From NCBI GenBank assembly GCA_963778025.1, contig CAVZTA010000006.1, positions 186,001-250,000 on the forward strand: 64,000 nt of DNA. The letters run 5' to 3'. The translations under genes were made by a program, and so were the position numbers. Positions 1-8,369 of this stretch are shown in pieces (position 1 is the first letter of the stretch; every line of letters starts with the position of its first letter). Source of the DNA: CAVZTA01 sp963778025. GTDB taxonomy: Bacteria > Chloroflexota > Limnocylindria > Limnocylindrales > CSP1-4. The notes beneath the pieces are model-generated. The model was not told the DNA's origin. It ran no database searches and saw nothing but the letters and a program-made list of their open reading frames with translations.

Positions 1-1
1 C

Positions 2-1786
2 AACGACGCAGCCGACATCTTCGAGGTGCGTGGCTGGACGCGCGCGCAGCGCGGCACCTACCCGCCCATCGCGATCCGCGACGACCGGATCACGTTCCGC
101 TACGACGGCCTGGATGGCGTCCGGCGGTACACCTACCTCGCCTTCTCCGAGCGGGCGGAGTCGCTGGGCGGGAACGACCAACCGACCCGCGACTCCGGCG
201 AGGTGATGGGGGCGTGGCGCTGGACGCTGGAGCCCGGCGGCTCGGCGGATCTCCGATGGGTGCTCTGGACAGGGGAGGGGCCGGTCGGTGACGACGGGGA
301 CCGCCTGTTCCCCGATCCGCCGCACGTCTCGGGTGACGAGGCCGGCGCCTCGTACCACGCGTGGCACCGCGGGATCGCGGAGACGCGCACGGACAACGAG
401 CTGTTCAACATCGCGCTCCAGCGGAGCGCCGCCGACCTGCGGCTGCTGGTCAACGACGGACCCGGGCCCAGCGAGCGCTACATCGCGGCCGGCGTGCCCT
501 GGTTCACGACCCTGTTCGGCCGGGATTCGCTCATCGCGTCGTTCCAGGCGCTCGCGTTCCGGCCGCAGATGGCGATCGAGACGCTGGAGGTGCTCGCGTC
601 CCTCCAGGCGACGCGCGAGGACCCGGATCGGGACGCGGAGCCGGGCAAGATCCTGCACGAGCTCCGGACGGGCGAGATGTCCCGGGCGCACGAGATCCCG
701 CACACGCCGTACTACGGCTCGGTCGACTCGACGCCGCTGTTCCTCATCGTGGTCGGCGCCACGGTCGACTGGACCGGCGACCTCGCCCTGGCCGACCGGT
801 TCTGGCCGCACGTGCTGGCCGGGCTCGAGTGGATCGACCGCTGGGGCGATCGGGATGGCGACGGGTTCGTCGAGTACCAGCGGCGGAGTCCGCACGGCCT
901 GGTGAACCAGGGCTGGAAGGACTCGCACGACGCGATCCGCGACCGGCACGGCACCGAGGTCGTGGGACCGGTCGCGCTCGCCGAGGTGCAGGGCTACGTG
1001 TTCGATGCCAAGCGGCGGATCGCCGCGCTGGCGCGGCTTCGCGGCGAGGATGAGCTCGCGACCCGCCTGGACAACGAGGCCGAGCAGCTGCGCCAGCGGT
1101 TCGAGGACGCGTTCTGGGTCGAGGACCAGGGCTTCTATGCGATGGCGCTCGACGGGGAGAAGCGGCCCGCCGACGCGATCGGGTCGAATGCGGGGCAGTG
1201 CCTGTGGTCCGGCATCGTGTCGCGCGACCGGGCGAGGAAGGTCGTGGAGCGGCTGCTGTCGCCGGAGCTGTTCTCGGGCTGGGGGATCCGCACGTACGCC
1301 CAGGGCCAGCCGGGCTACAACCCGATCGGCTATCACACGGGCACGGTCTGGCCCCACGACACGTCGCTCATCGCCGCCGGCCTCAAGCGCTACGGCTTCC
1401 ATGACGAGGCGAACCGGCTGGTGGGTCGGGTGTTCGAGGCGGCCCAGCACTTCGAGGACTTCCGGTTGCCCGAGCTGTTCTGCGGCTTCGACCGCGAGGT
1501 CTCGCCGATCCCCGTGCCGTACCCGGTGGCGTGCTCGCCGCAGGCGTGGGCGGCCGGGGCGACGTTCCTGTTCCTCGAGACGATGCTGGGGCTGCGCGCG
1601 CATGCCGATCGGCGCGAGCTCGAGCTCTACCGGCCGATCCTTCCCGACTGGCTGGGCAAGGTGACGCTCACGAACCTGCGCGTGGGCGATGCGACGGTCG
1701 ACCTGCTGTTCCATCGCTGGCGCGGGACGACGTCCGCGGAGGTCCTCCGCAAGTCCGGCGACCTCGACGTCACCATCCGGCTCTGA
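2..1786 (+). CDS. Amylo-alpha-1,6-glucosidase / glycogen-debranching-type protein (5' partial)
   Basis: Debranching-type glycoside hydrolase acting on alpha-glucans such as glycogen or trehalose-related oligosaccharides. The frame is open from base 2, and the first visible residues, NDAADIFEVRG, match the end of the conserved N-terminal beta domain of this family, so the true start lies upstream of the window. An internal GTG at 26 is not the start. The (alpha/alpha)6-barrel catalytic part begins near residue 120. It contains the family signature WFTTLFGRDSLI (about residue 159 counted from that GTG), SNAGQCLWSG and YHTGTVWPHD. Length and motifs fit GDE_N_bis plus GDE_C architecture. prmC follows 23 bases after the stop. 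The exact substrate cannot be told from sequence. Confidence 0.85.
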   Translation, partial: NDAADIFEVRGWTRAQRGTYPPIAIRDDRITFRYDGLDGVRRYTYLAFSERAESLGGNDQPTRDSGEVMGAWRWTLEPGGSADLRWVLWTGEGPVGDDGDRLFPDPPHVSGDEAGASYHAWHRGIAETRTDNELFNIALQRSAADLRLLVNDGPGPSERYIAAGVPWFTTLFGRDSLIASFQALAFRPQMAIETLEVLASLQATREDPDRDAEPGKILHELRTGEMSRAHEIPHTPYYGSVDSTPLFLIVVGATVDWTGDLALADRFWPHVLAGLEWIDRWGDRDGDGFVEYQRRSPHGLVNQGWKDSHDAIRDRHGTEVVGPVALAEVQGYVFDAKRRIAALARLRGEDELATRLDNEAEQLRQRFEDAFWVEDQGFYAMALDGEKRPADAIGSNAGQCLWSGIVSRDRARKVVERLLSPELFSGWGIRTYAQGQPGYNPIGYHTGTVWPHDTSLIAAGLKRYGFHDEANRLVGRVFEAAQHFEDFRLPELFCGFDREVSPIPVPYPVACSPQAWAAGATFLFLETMLGLRAHADRRELELYRPILPDWLGKVTLTNLRVGDATVDLLFHRWRGTTSAEVLRKSGDLDVTIRL

Positions 1787-1809
1787 CGGTCGGCGAGGGG
1801 TTCGCGCGC

Positions 1810-2715
1810 GTGGCCACCGTCGGGGAGCTGCTACGGGATGCGGTCGGGCGCCTGGCGGCGTCCGGATCGAGCTCGCCGCGGCTGGACGCGGAGCTGCTGC
1901 TGGGCGATGCGGTCGGCGTGGGACGCACCGCCGTGATCGCGCACCAGGACAGCCCCGTGGGCCCGGACGCCGCCGCCTCGTTCGAGCGGGCGGTGGCGCG
2001 TCGGACGGCCGGCGAGCCCGTCGCGTACATCCGCGGTCTGCGGGAGTTCCACGGCCTTGCGTTCCACGTCGACGATCGGGCGTTGATCCCGCGACCCGAG
2101 ACGGAGCTCCTCGTCGACCTGACGGAGCGGGAGGTCGCCACGCGCCTGACCACGGCACCTCGCCCGCCGGGCGCGCCACCGCTGCGCGTCGTCGACGTGG
2201 GCACGGGTTCCGGCGCGATCGCCGTGGCGTTGGTGGCGGCCCTGCGGCGACGGCGGATGGATCGCGAGGTCGTGGTGGTGGCGACGGACGTGTCCGACGC
2301 GGCGCTCGACGTCGCGCGCGTGAACGCCGTCTCGCACGGCGTCGCCGACCGGATGCAGTTCCTGGCCGCGGACCTCCTGCCGCCGCATCTCGACCAGCCC
2401 TACAGCGTCGTGTGCGCGAACCTGCCGTACGTCGCCACGGACGACCTCGCCGCCCTCGATGGGGAGCTCAGGTTCGAGCCCGCGCTGGCGCTCGACGGCG
2501 GGCCCGACGGTCTCGACGTCATCCGGCGGCTGCTGGCGCTGCTGCCGACGTCGGTGCGGCCGGATGGCGTGGCGCTCCTGGAGATCGGCGCGGACCAGGC
2601 GGAGCTGACGCTGGGCGCGGTGGCGTCCATCCTGCCGGGCTGGCGGTGCGAGATCCTGCCCGACCTCGCGGGTCGCGCACGGGTCGCGCGCATCGCGCCG
2701 GCGCGTGGCGGGTGA
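1810..2715 (+). CDS. prmC: Peptide chain release factor N5-glutamine methyltransferase
   Basis: Methylates the Gln of the GGQ motif of release factors RF1/RF2 using S-adenosylmethionine. The GTG start at 1810 is chosen because homology begins at VATVGELLRDAV; the frame is open further upstream but reads as shadow of the previous gene. The 301-residue length is normal. Seen: an N-terminal helical domain, REFHGLAFHV and IPRPETELLVD, SAM motif VVDVGTGSGAIAVAL, and the substrate-binding motif NLPY at residues 204-207. The usual form is NPPY, so a Leu replaces the first Pro. The stop at 2713-2715 nearly abuts the HAD gene (GTG 2712 or ATG 2718), suggesting translational coupling. The position beside tsaC and glyA is the usual bacterial context. 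Confidence 0.93.
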   Translation: MATVGELLRDAVGRLAASGSSSPRLDAELLLGDAVGVGRTAVIAHQDSPVGPDAAASFERAVARRTAGEPVAYIRGLREFHGLAFHVDDRALIPRPETELLVDLTEREVATRLTTAPRPPGAPPLRVVDVGTGSGAIAVALVAALRRRRMDREVVVVATDVSDAALDVARVNAVSHGVADRMQFLAADLLPPHLDQPYSVVCANLPYVATDDLAALDGELRFEPALALDGGPDGLDVIRRLLALLPTSVRPDGVALLEIGADQAELTLGAVASILPGWRCEILPDLAGRARVARIAPARGG

Positions 2716-2717
2716 GC

Positions 2718-3767
2718 ATGGCTCGGGTCCCGGAACGCGCTCCCGCCGCCGAGCTGCCGATCGGGCTGCTGGCGCTGGACATCGACGGCACGCTGGTCGG
2801 CGAGGACCTGGTCGTGGGCGACCGGACGCGGCGCGCCGTCGCTGGGGCGCTGGCGCTCGGGGTGCGTGTGTCGCTCATCACCGGGCGCATGGCCTCGTCG
2901 GCGATGCGCTTCGCCGTCCAGCTGGACCTGACGGAGCCCATCGTGGCGTACCAGGGCGGCCTCATCCGGGCGATGCCCGCGGCCTCGCGGATCGCGCGCT
3001 GGGAGGGCCGGCCCGACGAGGGCGTGCCGCCGGTGGGCCGGCTGCTGCGGCATCGGCCGCTGCCGGGCGCGGTGGCTCGCGATGCGGTCGAGTGGTCCAG
3101 GGCCCACGGGCTGGATCCGCACGCGAACCACCTCGAGCGCTTCATCCTGCGCGCGGACGACCCGCGAGCCGAGGACTACTCGGCGTTCATGGGGGCGCAG
3201 GCGGAGCTCGTCCCCGACCTGGCCGCCGCGATGACCCATCCGATCACGAAGGTGCTGTCGGTGTCGGAGGCGCCGGTCCCCGTCAGCCTGCTCGAGGCGG
3301 CCAGGCGTGACTTCGCGGGTCGTGCGGACGTGACCATCAGCCACCCGCGCTTCCTCGAGTTCATCGCGCCCGGCGTATCCAAGGGGGTGGCCCTGGCGTG
3401 GCTCGCGCGGCGAGCTCGTGTCCCGCTGTCGCGGACGATGGCGGTCGGCGATCAGTGGAACGACCTCGAGATGCTGCGGACGGCGGGCCATGGCGTGGCG
3501 ATGCCCAGCGCGCCGGCGGAGGTCCGGGCGGCCGCGCGCTATCTCGCGCCGCCCGTGAGCGACGAAGGCGCCGCCCGGATGATCGAGGCCCTGATCCTCG
3601 CCGAGCCACGCCGGGCGGCCGCCGACTGCGGAGCGTCTCGCGGCCGAGGCGCTCGAAGCTCGCCGCAGCGCAGCACTCGGGCCCGATCCGGCGCCCGAAC
3701 CCGCCGACCGGCACGAGCCCGCCGACACCGCGGATGCACGCGTGCCGGCGACCACGCCGGCCGATGA
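2718..3767 (+). CDS. HAD-superfamily Cof-type phosphatase
   Basis: Cof/HAD-IIB hydrolase, probably a sugar-phosphate or flavin-phosphate phosphatase in the cytoplasm. Motif I is LALDIDGTLV (nucleophile Asp), motif II is in SLITGRMASS, and motifs III/IV are SKGVALAWLA and AVGDQWNDLEML. The ATG at 2718 is taken as start; GTG 2712 overlaps the prmC stop and is also possible. The catalytic core ends near residue 295 (ALILAEP). Beyond it this frame turns into Arg/Ser-rich low-complexity sequence to the stop at 3767, whereas the +1 frame from about 3634 reads a smooth Ala/Glu-rich peptide (RLAAEALEARRSAALG). An indel near 3.63 kb is therefore possible and the true C-terminus is uncertain. Confidence 0.85.
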   Translation: MARVPERAPAAELPIGLLALDIDGTLVGEDLVVGDRTRRAVAGALALGVRVSLITGRMASSAMRFAVQLDLTEPIVAYQGGLIRAMPAASRIARWEGRPDEGVPPVGRLLRHRPLPGAVARDAVEWSRAHGLDPHANHLERFILRADDPRAEDYSAFMGAQAELVPDLAAAMTHPITKVLSVSEAPVPVSLLEAARRDFAGRADVTISHPRFLEFIAPGVSKGVALAWLARRARVPLSRTMAVGDQWNDLEMLRTAGHGVAMPSAPAEVRAAARYLAPPVSDEGAARMIEALILAEPRRAAADCGASRGRGARSSPQRSTRARSGARTRRPARARRHRGCTRAGDHAGR

Positions 3768-3791
3768 CCCGGCCGATGACGCGCTGACGCG

Positions 3792-4445
3792 ATGGCGCCG
3801 CCCATCCGGCCCGACGACGATGCCGCCCGCGCTGCGGCGATCGCGCTCCTGCGCGAGGGGGCGATCGTCGCCCTGCCCACCGATACGGTCTACGGCATCG
3901 CCGCCGACCTCCGCCTGCCCGACGCCATCGGCCGCCTGTTCGCGGCCAAGCAGCGCCCGCCCGACAAGGCGGTCGCGCTGCTCATCGCCGACGCGGAGCA
4001 GGCGTCCGTCCTGGGGGAGGTGTCGGCGGCGGCGAGCGTCCTTGCCGAGCGGTTCTGGCCCGGCGGGATGACGCTCGTGCTGCCGGTCCGCGCGGGCGTG
4101 ATCCTGCCGGACGCGCTGGCGGGCGGCACGACGGTCGGCGTCCGGGTCCCGGATCACCCGTGTCCGCGGGCGCTCGCCGCTGCCCTCGGCCCGCTTCCGA
4201 CGACCTCCGCCAACCGGTCCGGCGCGGCCGACGCACGTGACGCGCAGGCGATCGCAGAGGACCTCGGCGACGCCATCGCCCTCGTGCTCGACGGTGGACC
4301 CATCCACGGCGGGCCTGCCTCGACGGTCGTCGACTGCACGACGGATCGTCCCCGGGCGCTCCGCGTCGGCGCGCTGGAGCCTGAGCGCCTGGCGGCGGCG
4401 TTGGACGATGCGGGCCTGCCGCACGATCTCGTCGTGGCACGATAG
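3792..4445 (+). CDS. tsaC: L-threonylcarbamoyladenylate synthase (Sua5/YciO/YrdC family)
   Basis: Makes threonylcarbamoyl-AMP from threonine, bicarbonate and ATP for t6A modification of tRNA. The 217 residues correspond to the single-domain TsaC/YwlC form without the Sua5 extension. Seen: PTDTVYGIAADL near residue 30, the KQRPPDK motif at 53-59 (K and R bind substrate in this family), FWPGGMTLVLP, GVRVPDHP, and SANRSG at 139-144. The start at ATG 3792 lies just after the HAD gene. It is followed by a 78-base gap with a GC-rich hairpin and then glyA, so it may form an operon with prmC and the HAD gene. Confidence 0.93.
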   Translation: MAPPIRPDDDAARAAAIALLREGAIVALPTDTVYGIAADLRLPDAIGRLFAAKQRPPDKAVALLIADAEQASVLGEVSAAASVLAERFWPGGMTLVLPVRAGVILPDALAGGTTVGVRVPDHPCPRALAAALGPLPTTSANRSGAADARDAQAIAEDLGDAIALVLDGGPIHGGPASTVVDCTTDRPRALRVGALEPERLAAALDDAGLPHDLVVAR

Positions 4446-4448
4446 ACG

Positions 4449-4483
4449 GGCACGCCGCCGCGATCCGTCAGGCGGGGCGTGCC
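4449..4483 (+). terminator. GC-rich hairpin between tsaC and glyA
   Basis: Perfect 8-base arms GGCACGCC (4449-4456) and GGCGTGCC (4476-4483) flank a 19-base loop just after the tsaC stop. No T-run follows, so this may be a weak terminator or an mRNA processing/leader structure for glyA rather than a classical intrinsic terminator. Confidence 0.35.
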
Positions 4484-4523
4484 GTCGACCACTCCCCGAC
4501 CGTCGGCGCTTGAAGGAGGCCCC

Positions 4524-5852
4524 ATGTCGCTGTCGCACGCCTCCCGGCTGGGCTGGGCGCCGATCGCGGAGATCGATCCGGAGCTCTGGTCGGCGATGGA
4601 GTCGGAGCGTCGCCGGCAGCACGAGAAGATCGAGCTCATCGCGTCGGAGAACTACGTCTTCGGCGCGGTGATGGAGGCCCAGGGCTCCTGGCTCACGAAC
4701 AAGTACGCCGAGGGCCTGCCGGGCAAGCGCTACTACGGCGGCTGCGAGTTCGTGGACATCGCCGAGGACCTGGCGCGCGACCGCGCGCTCGGGTTGTTCC
4801 CGGGCGCGGAGCACGTCAACGTGCAGCCGCACTCGGGCGCGCAGGCGAACATGACCGCGTACTTCTCGGTGGCCCAGCCGGGCGATCGGGTGCTGGGCAT
4901 GAACCTCGCCCACGGCGGCCACCTGACGCACGGCTCGCCCGTCAACTTCTCGGGCCGGCTGTTCGAGATCCACGCCTACGGCGTCCGCGAGGAGGACGGC
5001 CGGATCGACTACGACGCGCTGGAGCGGCAGGCCCTGGAGGTCCAGCCGAAGCTCGTCATCGCCGGCGCGAGCGCGTACCCGCGCATCATCGACTTCGAGC
5101 GGATGGCGGCCATCGCCCATGCCGCGGGGGCCCTGCTGTTCGTCGACATGGCGCACATCGCGGGTCTCGTCGCGGCGGGTCTCCATCCGTCGCCCTTCCC
5201 GCACGCGGACATCGTGACCACGACGACGCACAAGACCCTGCGCGGGCCGCGTGGCGGCATGGTCTTCAGCCGGCGCGAGCTGCCCGAAGGCGTCGATCCG
5301 GCCCGGTTCCCGCAGGTCAAGACGACGCTCGCGGCCGCCATCGACAAGACGACGTTCCCGTTCGTCCAGGGCGGTCCGCTGATGCACGTCATCGCGGCCA
5401 AGGCCGTCGCCTTCAAGCTCGCCGCGACCGACGACTTCCGCGAGGACATGCGGCGCACCGTGGCCAATGCCGCCATGCTCGCCGGGACGCTGGCGGATGA
5501 GGGCGCGAACGTCGTCTCGGGCGGCACGGACAACCACCTCGCGCTCGTCGATGTGACACCCCTGGGCGTCACCGGCCGCGACGCCGAGACGCTGCTCGAC
5601 GAGGTCGGCATCACGGTCAACAAGAACGCCATCCCGTTCGACCGCAACCCGCCGAACATCGCGTCGGGCATCCGCGTCGGCACGCCGGCCACGACGACCC
5701 GCGGCATGGGCGAGGACGAGATGCGGACCATCGGCAAGGCCATCGTCCGGGCGATCCGCGGTCGCGAGGATCGCGCGACGCTCGAGGCGATCCGCGACGA
5801 GATGGCATCGGTCGCGGGCCGCTTCCCCGTGCCCGGGCTCGAGCGCCCATGA
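4524..5852 (+). CDS. glyA: Serine hydroxymethyltransferase
   Basis: PLP enzyme that interconverts serine and glycine and loads tetrahydrofolate with a one-carbon unit. ATG 4524 is chosen because it follows a strong ribosome-binding site (GAAGGAGG at 4512-4519) and gives the family N-terminus; the frame stays open to 4479 without homology. The 442 residues are slightly longer than usual. Seen: ELIASENYV, the YYGGCEFVD loop, HSGAQANM, THGSPVNFSG, and the PLP lysine K237 in TTTTHKTLRGPRGG. The C-terminal RVGTPATTTRGM is typical. The stop (5850-5852) overlaps an ATGA that opens a 10-codon reading frame leading to the wecA-like gene. Confidence 0.96.
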   Translation: MSLSHASRLGWAPIAEIDPELWSAMESERRRQHEKIELIASENYVFGAVMEAQGSWLTNKYAEGLPGKRYYGGCEFVDIAEDLARDRALGLFPGAEHVNVQPHSGAQANMTAYFSVAQPGDRVLGMNLAHGGHLTHGSPVNFSGRLFEIHAYGVREEDGRIDYDALERQALEVQPKLVIAGASAYPRIIDFERMAAIAHAAGALLFVDMAHIAGLVAAGLHPSPFPHADIVTTTTHKTLRGPRGGMVFSRRELPEGVDPARFPQVKTTLAAAIDKTTFPFVQGGPLMHVIAAKAVAFKLAATDDFREDMRRTVANAAMLAGTLADEGANVVSGGTDNHLALVDVTPLGVTGRDAETLLDEVGITVNKNAIPFDRNPPNIASGIRVGTPATTTRGMGEDEMRTIGKAIVRAIRGREDRATLEAIRDEMASVAGRFPVPGLERP

Positions 5853-5881
5853 CCGACCGGCCGCAAGGCGGCCCGCGTTGA
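5849..5881 (+). other. Ten-codon micro-ORF bridging glyA and the wecA-like gene
   Basis: ATG at 5849 overlaps the glyA stop (ATGA). It reads MTDRPQGGPR and stops at 5879-5881, overlapping the TTG start of the next gene (TTGA). The chained overlaps would let ribosomes run from glyA into the next gene by termination-reinitiation. Whether the peptide itself matters is unknown; it may be chance. Confidence 0.25.
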
Positions 5882-6987
5882 GCTTCGTTCCCGAGGCCGT
5901 CGAGCTCCTGCCGCTGTTCATCGCCGCGTTCATCGCGGCGGCGTTCCTGAGCTACGCGTTCACGCCGATCGCGCGCGCGATGGCGCTCCGCTACGGCTTC
6001 GTCGACCGGCCGGGCGGCCGTCGCGTGAACACCCGGACGATCCCGCGGGCGGGCGGCGTGGCCTTCGCGAGCGCGTTCCTCCTCGTGGCGCTCGGCATCC
6101 TCGCCCTCGACACGGCGGTCGACTCCATCGCGCTGCGCGGTCTCGTCCGGACGGAGCAGCTGGTCGCGCTCCTCGGCGGCGGCGCGGCCGCGATGGTCCT
6201 CGGCCTGCTCGACGACGTGTTCCAGCTGCGGGCGCGCTGGCAGCTCCTGGGGCAGCTCGCCCTCGCGACATCGGCGGTCTGGCTGGGCATCCGCGTGCTC
6301 GCGGTCGACGACCCGTTCGGATCGGGCCGGATCCTGCTGCCCGACCCGATCGCCATCGGCTTCTCGATCTTCTGGTTCGTCGGCATGATCAACAGCATCA
6401 ACTTCATCGACGGGCTCGACGGGCTGTCGTCGGGGATCGGGTTGATCGCGGCGGTCACGCTGGGCCTGATCTCGATGACCGGCGCGGGCGGGCCGTTCGG
6501 GCAGCCGCTGGTCGCCGCGATGTGCTTCACGCTCGCCGGCGCGTTGTGCGGGTTCCTGCGCTGGAACTTCCACCCGGCGTCGGTGTTCGCGGGGACGTCC
6601 GGGACGATGTTCGTGGGCTTCACGCTGGCCGCCCTGTCGGTCCTGGGCACGGCCAAGGTGGCGATCGCGCTGCTGGTGCTGGGCGTGCCCATCATCGACG
6701 CGTTCTGGATCATCGTCCGGCGGCTCGCGAACCGCCGGCTGCCGTTCAGCCCCGATCGCGGGCATATCCACCACCGCCTGCTCGACCTGGGGCTGACCCA
6801 CATGCAGACGGTGCTGCTCATCTATGGCATCTGCGCCAGCCTGGCGGTGCTCTCGCTGGTGCTGTCGGGCCGGAGCCAGCTCTACGCGTTCGGCGGCCTG
6901 ATCGTCGTCTTCGGGCTGGGGCTGTTCGCGCTGGCCCGTGGCGAGACGCACGACGCGCTCGAGGCGGATTCGTACGAGGAGACCTGA
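5878..6987 (+). CDS. WecA/TagO-like undecaprenyl-phosphate GlcNAc-1-phosphate transferase
   Basis: Polytopic membrane enzyme of the MraY/WecA superfamily. It transfers a HexNAc-1-phosphate from UDP-sugar to undecaprenyl phosphate, starting cell-wall polymer or O-antigen synthesis. Start is TTG 5878, which overlaps the end of the preceding micro-ORF; no in-frame ATG lies nearer. At 369 residues it has about ten to eleven hydrophobic segments. Seen: the Mg-binding region LLDDVFQLRARWQL, NFIDGLDGLSSG (catalytic Asp loop), and HIHHRLLDLGLT, the His-rich cytoplasmic loop that separates WecA/TagO types from MraY. In many Gram-positive-like genomes this gene sits directly before atpI; here the surface-protein island lies between them. 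Confidence 0.9.
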   Translation: MSFVPEAVELLPLFIAAFIAAAFLSYAFTPIARAMALRYGFVDRPGGRRVNTRTIPRAGGVAFASAFLLVALGILALDTAVDSIALRGLVRTEQLVALLGGGAAAMVLGLLDDVFQLRARWQLLGQLALATSAVWLGIRVLAVDDPFGSGRILLPDPIAIGFSIFWFVGMINSINFIDGLDGLSSGIGLIAAVTLGLISMTGAGGPFGQPLVAAMCFTLAGALCGFLRWNFHPASVFAGTSGTMFVGFTLAALSVLGTAKVAIALLVLGVPIIDAFWIIVRRLANRRLPFSPDRGHIHHRLLDLGLTHMQTVLLIYGICASLAVLSLVLSGRSQLYAFGGLIVVFGLGLFALARGETHDALEADSYEET

Positions 6988-6991
6988 GCGG

Positions 6992-7019
6992 CCCGACCGG
7001 CTGCCGCCGTGCGGTCGGG
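6992..7019 (+). terminator. Hairpin after the wecA-like gene
   Basis: Arms CCCGACCG (6992-6999) and CGGTCGGG (7012-7019) with a 12-base loop start five bases after the stop codon. No T-run follows. It probably ends the housekeeping transcript before the PKD gene, which begins after about 190 bases that hold no other clear feature except a TAGGGT (7124-7129) that could be a -10 box. Confidence 0.4.
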
Positions 7020-7178
7020 TCCGGACGTCTCGCTGCCGCTCGGCACCGGACTGGTGGACACCCGTACCTTCGCGTGGGGTCCGATAGGGCAGGGTGACGA
7101 TAGCGGTCGGGGGGACGGCCGACTAGGGTCCGTACGGCACGCCGTTCCCGTCCCGTGCACGTCGATCCACCGGGGGCC

Positions 7179-8369
7179 ATGTCCGAAACCGTCGTCATCG
7201 CGGTCCTGCTGCTTGCCATCGCGTCCTCGATCACCGCGATCGAGCTGTTGCGCGCCGATGAGCGGCGCCCGTTGCACCGGATCGTGGAACGGGTCACGCG
7301 CTCGGACATCGCGTGGGCGATCCGAACCCGGATCGGCCGCGATCCCGCCCCGCCGAGCGTGGCCCGCGGTGCCAACGGTCCGGACGCGGAGCCCATCATC
7401 GACGCCGAGGAGCTGTCCTACCGCATCGGGGTGCCCGGTGCGGAGCGCTCCCGGGGCACGACGGTCGCCGCCATGCTCGAAGCGCTCACCCTGCCCGAGC
7501 CTGCAGGCGACGCGACCCCGACGCCGGACGTCCCGCCCGTCGTCGATGTCGCGGCAGCGACACCCGCGGTAGCCGCGGGCGTCCGGCTCGCCCCGGGCCG
7601 GTCAGCGAGAGCCGAGGCGGTCGGTCTGCGTCGCGTCCGTCTGTGGCGCGATTCGGCGGTGGTGCTGTTCACCGTGTGCGCCGTGCTCGTCGCCGCGGGC
7701 GTGCTGCAGCCCGGTGGCACCGGCGCCTCCAGCGCGACCCAGCCACCGCCCGAGAGCCAGTCGATCGTCGCCGCCGGCGAGACCGCGAGTCCCACCCCGA
7801 CGCCGGAGCCCACGCCGACGGCCACATCCGAGCCGACGCCGTCCCCGACGGCCACACCGGAGCCGACGCCGCCTCCGACGCCGGAGCCCACACCCGCCGC
7901 CACACCCGAGCCCACGCCGGCCGCGACCTCGCATGCGACCCCCAAGCCCACCCCTCGGCCCACGCCGCGACCCACGCCCCGCCCGACACCCGAGCCCACC
8001 CCGCAGCCGACGCCCCATCCCACGCCCACCCCGACCCCGCATCCCACGCCGTCGCCGACCCCCAAACCCACGCCCAAGCCGACACCCAAGCCCACCCCGA
8101 CCCCCACGCCCGCGCCGCCGGTGGCCGTGATCCACGCATCGGCGACGTGCACCGAAGCCGGCGGCTCGATCGGCTTCGACGGCACCGACTCCCTGCGCGA
8201 ATCGAGCTACCACTGGGACTTCGACGACGGGTCGACGTCGACGTCCGCGAGCCCGTCTCACGCGTTCGACGGAGGACAGGCCTCGTACGGGGTGATCCTC
8301 ACGGTCAGCGGCCCGGGCGGCTCCGACTCGACCTCCGTCACGATCACCATCGGAGATCCATGTCCCTGA
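7179..8369 (+). CDS. Membrane-anchored PKD-domain protein with Thr-Pro-rich stalk (first paralogue)
   Basis: Predicted cell-surface protein of unknown role. ATG 7179 is preferred over GTG 7155 because the hydrophobic segment starts directly after it. Order of parts: transmembrane segment VVIAVLLLAIASSITAIELL (about residues 4-23), a charged cytoplasmic stretch of about 140 residues, a second transmembrane segment AVVLFTVCAVLVAAGVL, a long TPTPEP/TPKPTP stalk (about residues 205-315), and a C-terminal PKD-like beta-sandwich with the diagnostic YHWDFDDGS and GPGGSDSTSVTI. The stop at 8367-8369 overlaps the ATG of the next gene (TGATG). The same two-membrane-segment, stalk and PKD layout recurs at 11026-11896. 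Confidence 0.75.
   Translation: MSETVVIAVLLLAIASSITAIELLRADERRPLHRIVERVTRSDIAWAIRTRIGRDPAPPSVARGANGPDAEPIIDAEELSYRIGVPGAERSRGTTVAAMLEALTLPEPAGDATPTPDVPPVVDVAAATPAVAAGVRLAPGRSARAEAVGLRRVRLWRDSAVVLFTVCAVLVAAGVLQPGGTGASSATQPPPESQSIVAAGETASPTPTPEPTPTATSEPTPSPTATPEPTPPPTPEPTPAATPEPTPAATSHATPKPTPRPTPRPTPRPTPEPTPQPTPHPTPTPTPHPTPSPTPKPTPKPTPKPTPTPTPAPPVAVIHASATCTEAGGSIGFDGTDSLRESSYHWDFDDGSTSTSASPSHAFDGGQASYGVILTVSGPGGSDSTSVTITIGDPCP
7790..8115 (+). repeat. Low-complexity Thr-Pro stalk repeat (coding)
   Basis: Imperfect repeats of the codons for T-P-E-P, T-P-K-P and T-P-R-P within the first PKD protein. It probably forms an extended, possibly glycosylated wall-spanning stalk. Repeats of this composition are prone to replication slippage and to assembly errors. 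Confidence 0.7.

Noticed and set aside
4446..4523. Glycine riboswitch in front of glyA
   Set aside because: The gap is only 78 bases and shows one simple hairpin. The paired aptamer structure of glycine riboswitches is not visible.
2400..5933. 1177-codon open frame on the minus strand opposite prmC, the HAD gene, tsaC and glyA
   Set aside because: It is a GC-richness shadow: the plus strand carries four well-recognised genes, and the minus-strand product is His/Arg/Asp-rich without any family motif.
7790..8115. DNA repeat array of regulatory type
   Set aside because: The repetition follows codons for Thr-Pro motifs within one frame and is explained by the protein stalk.
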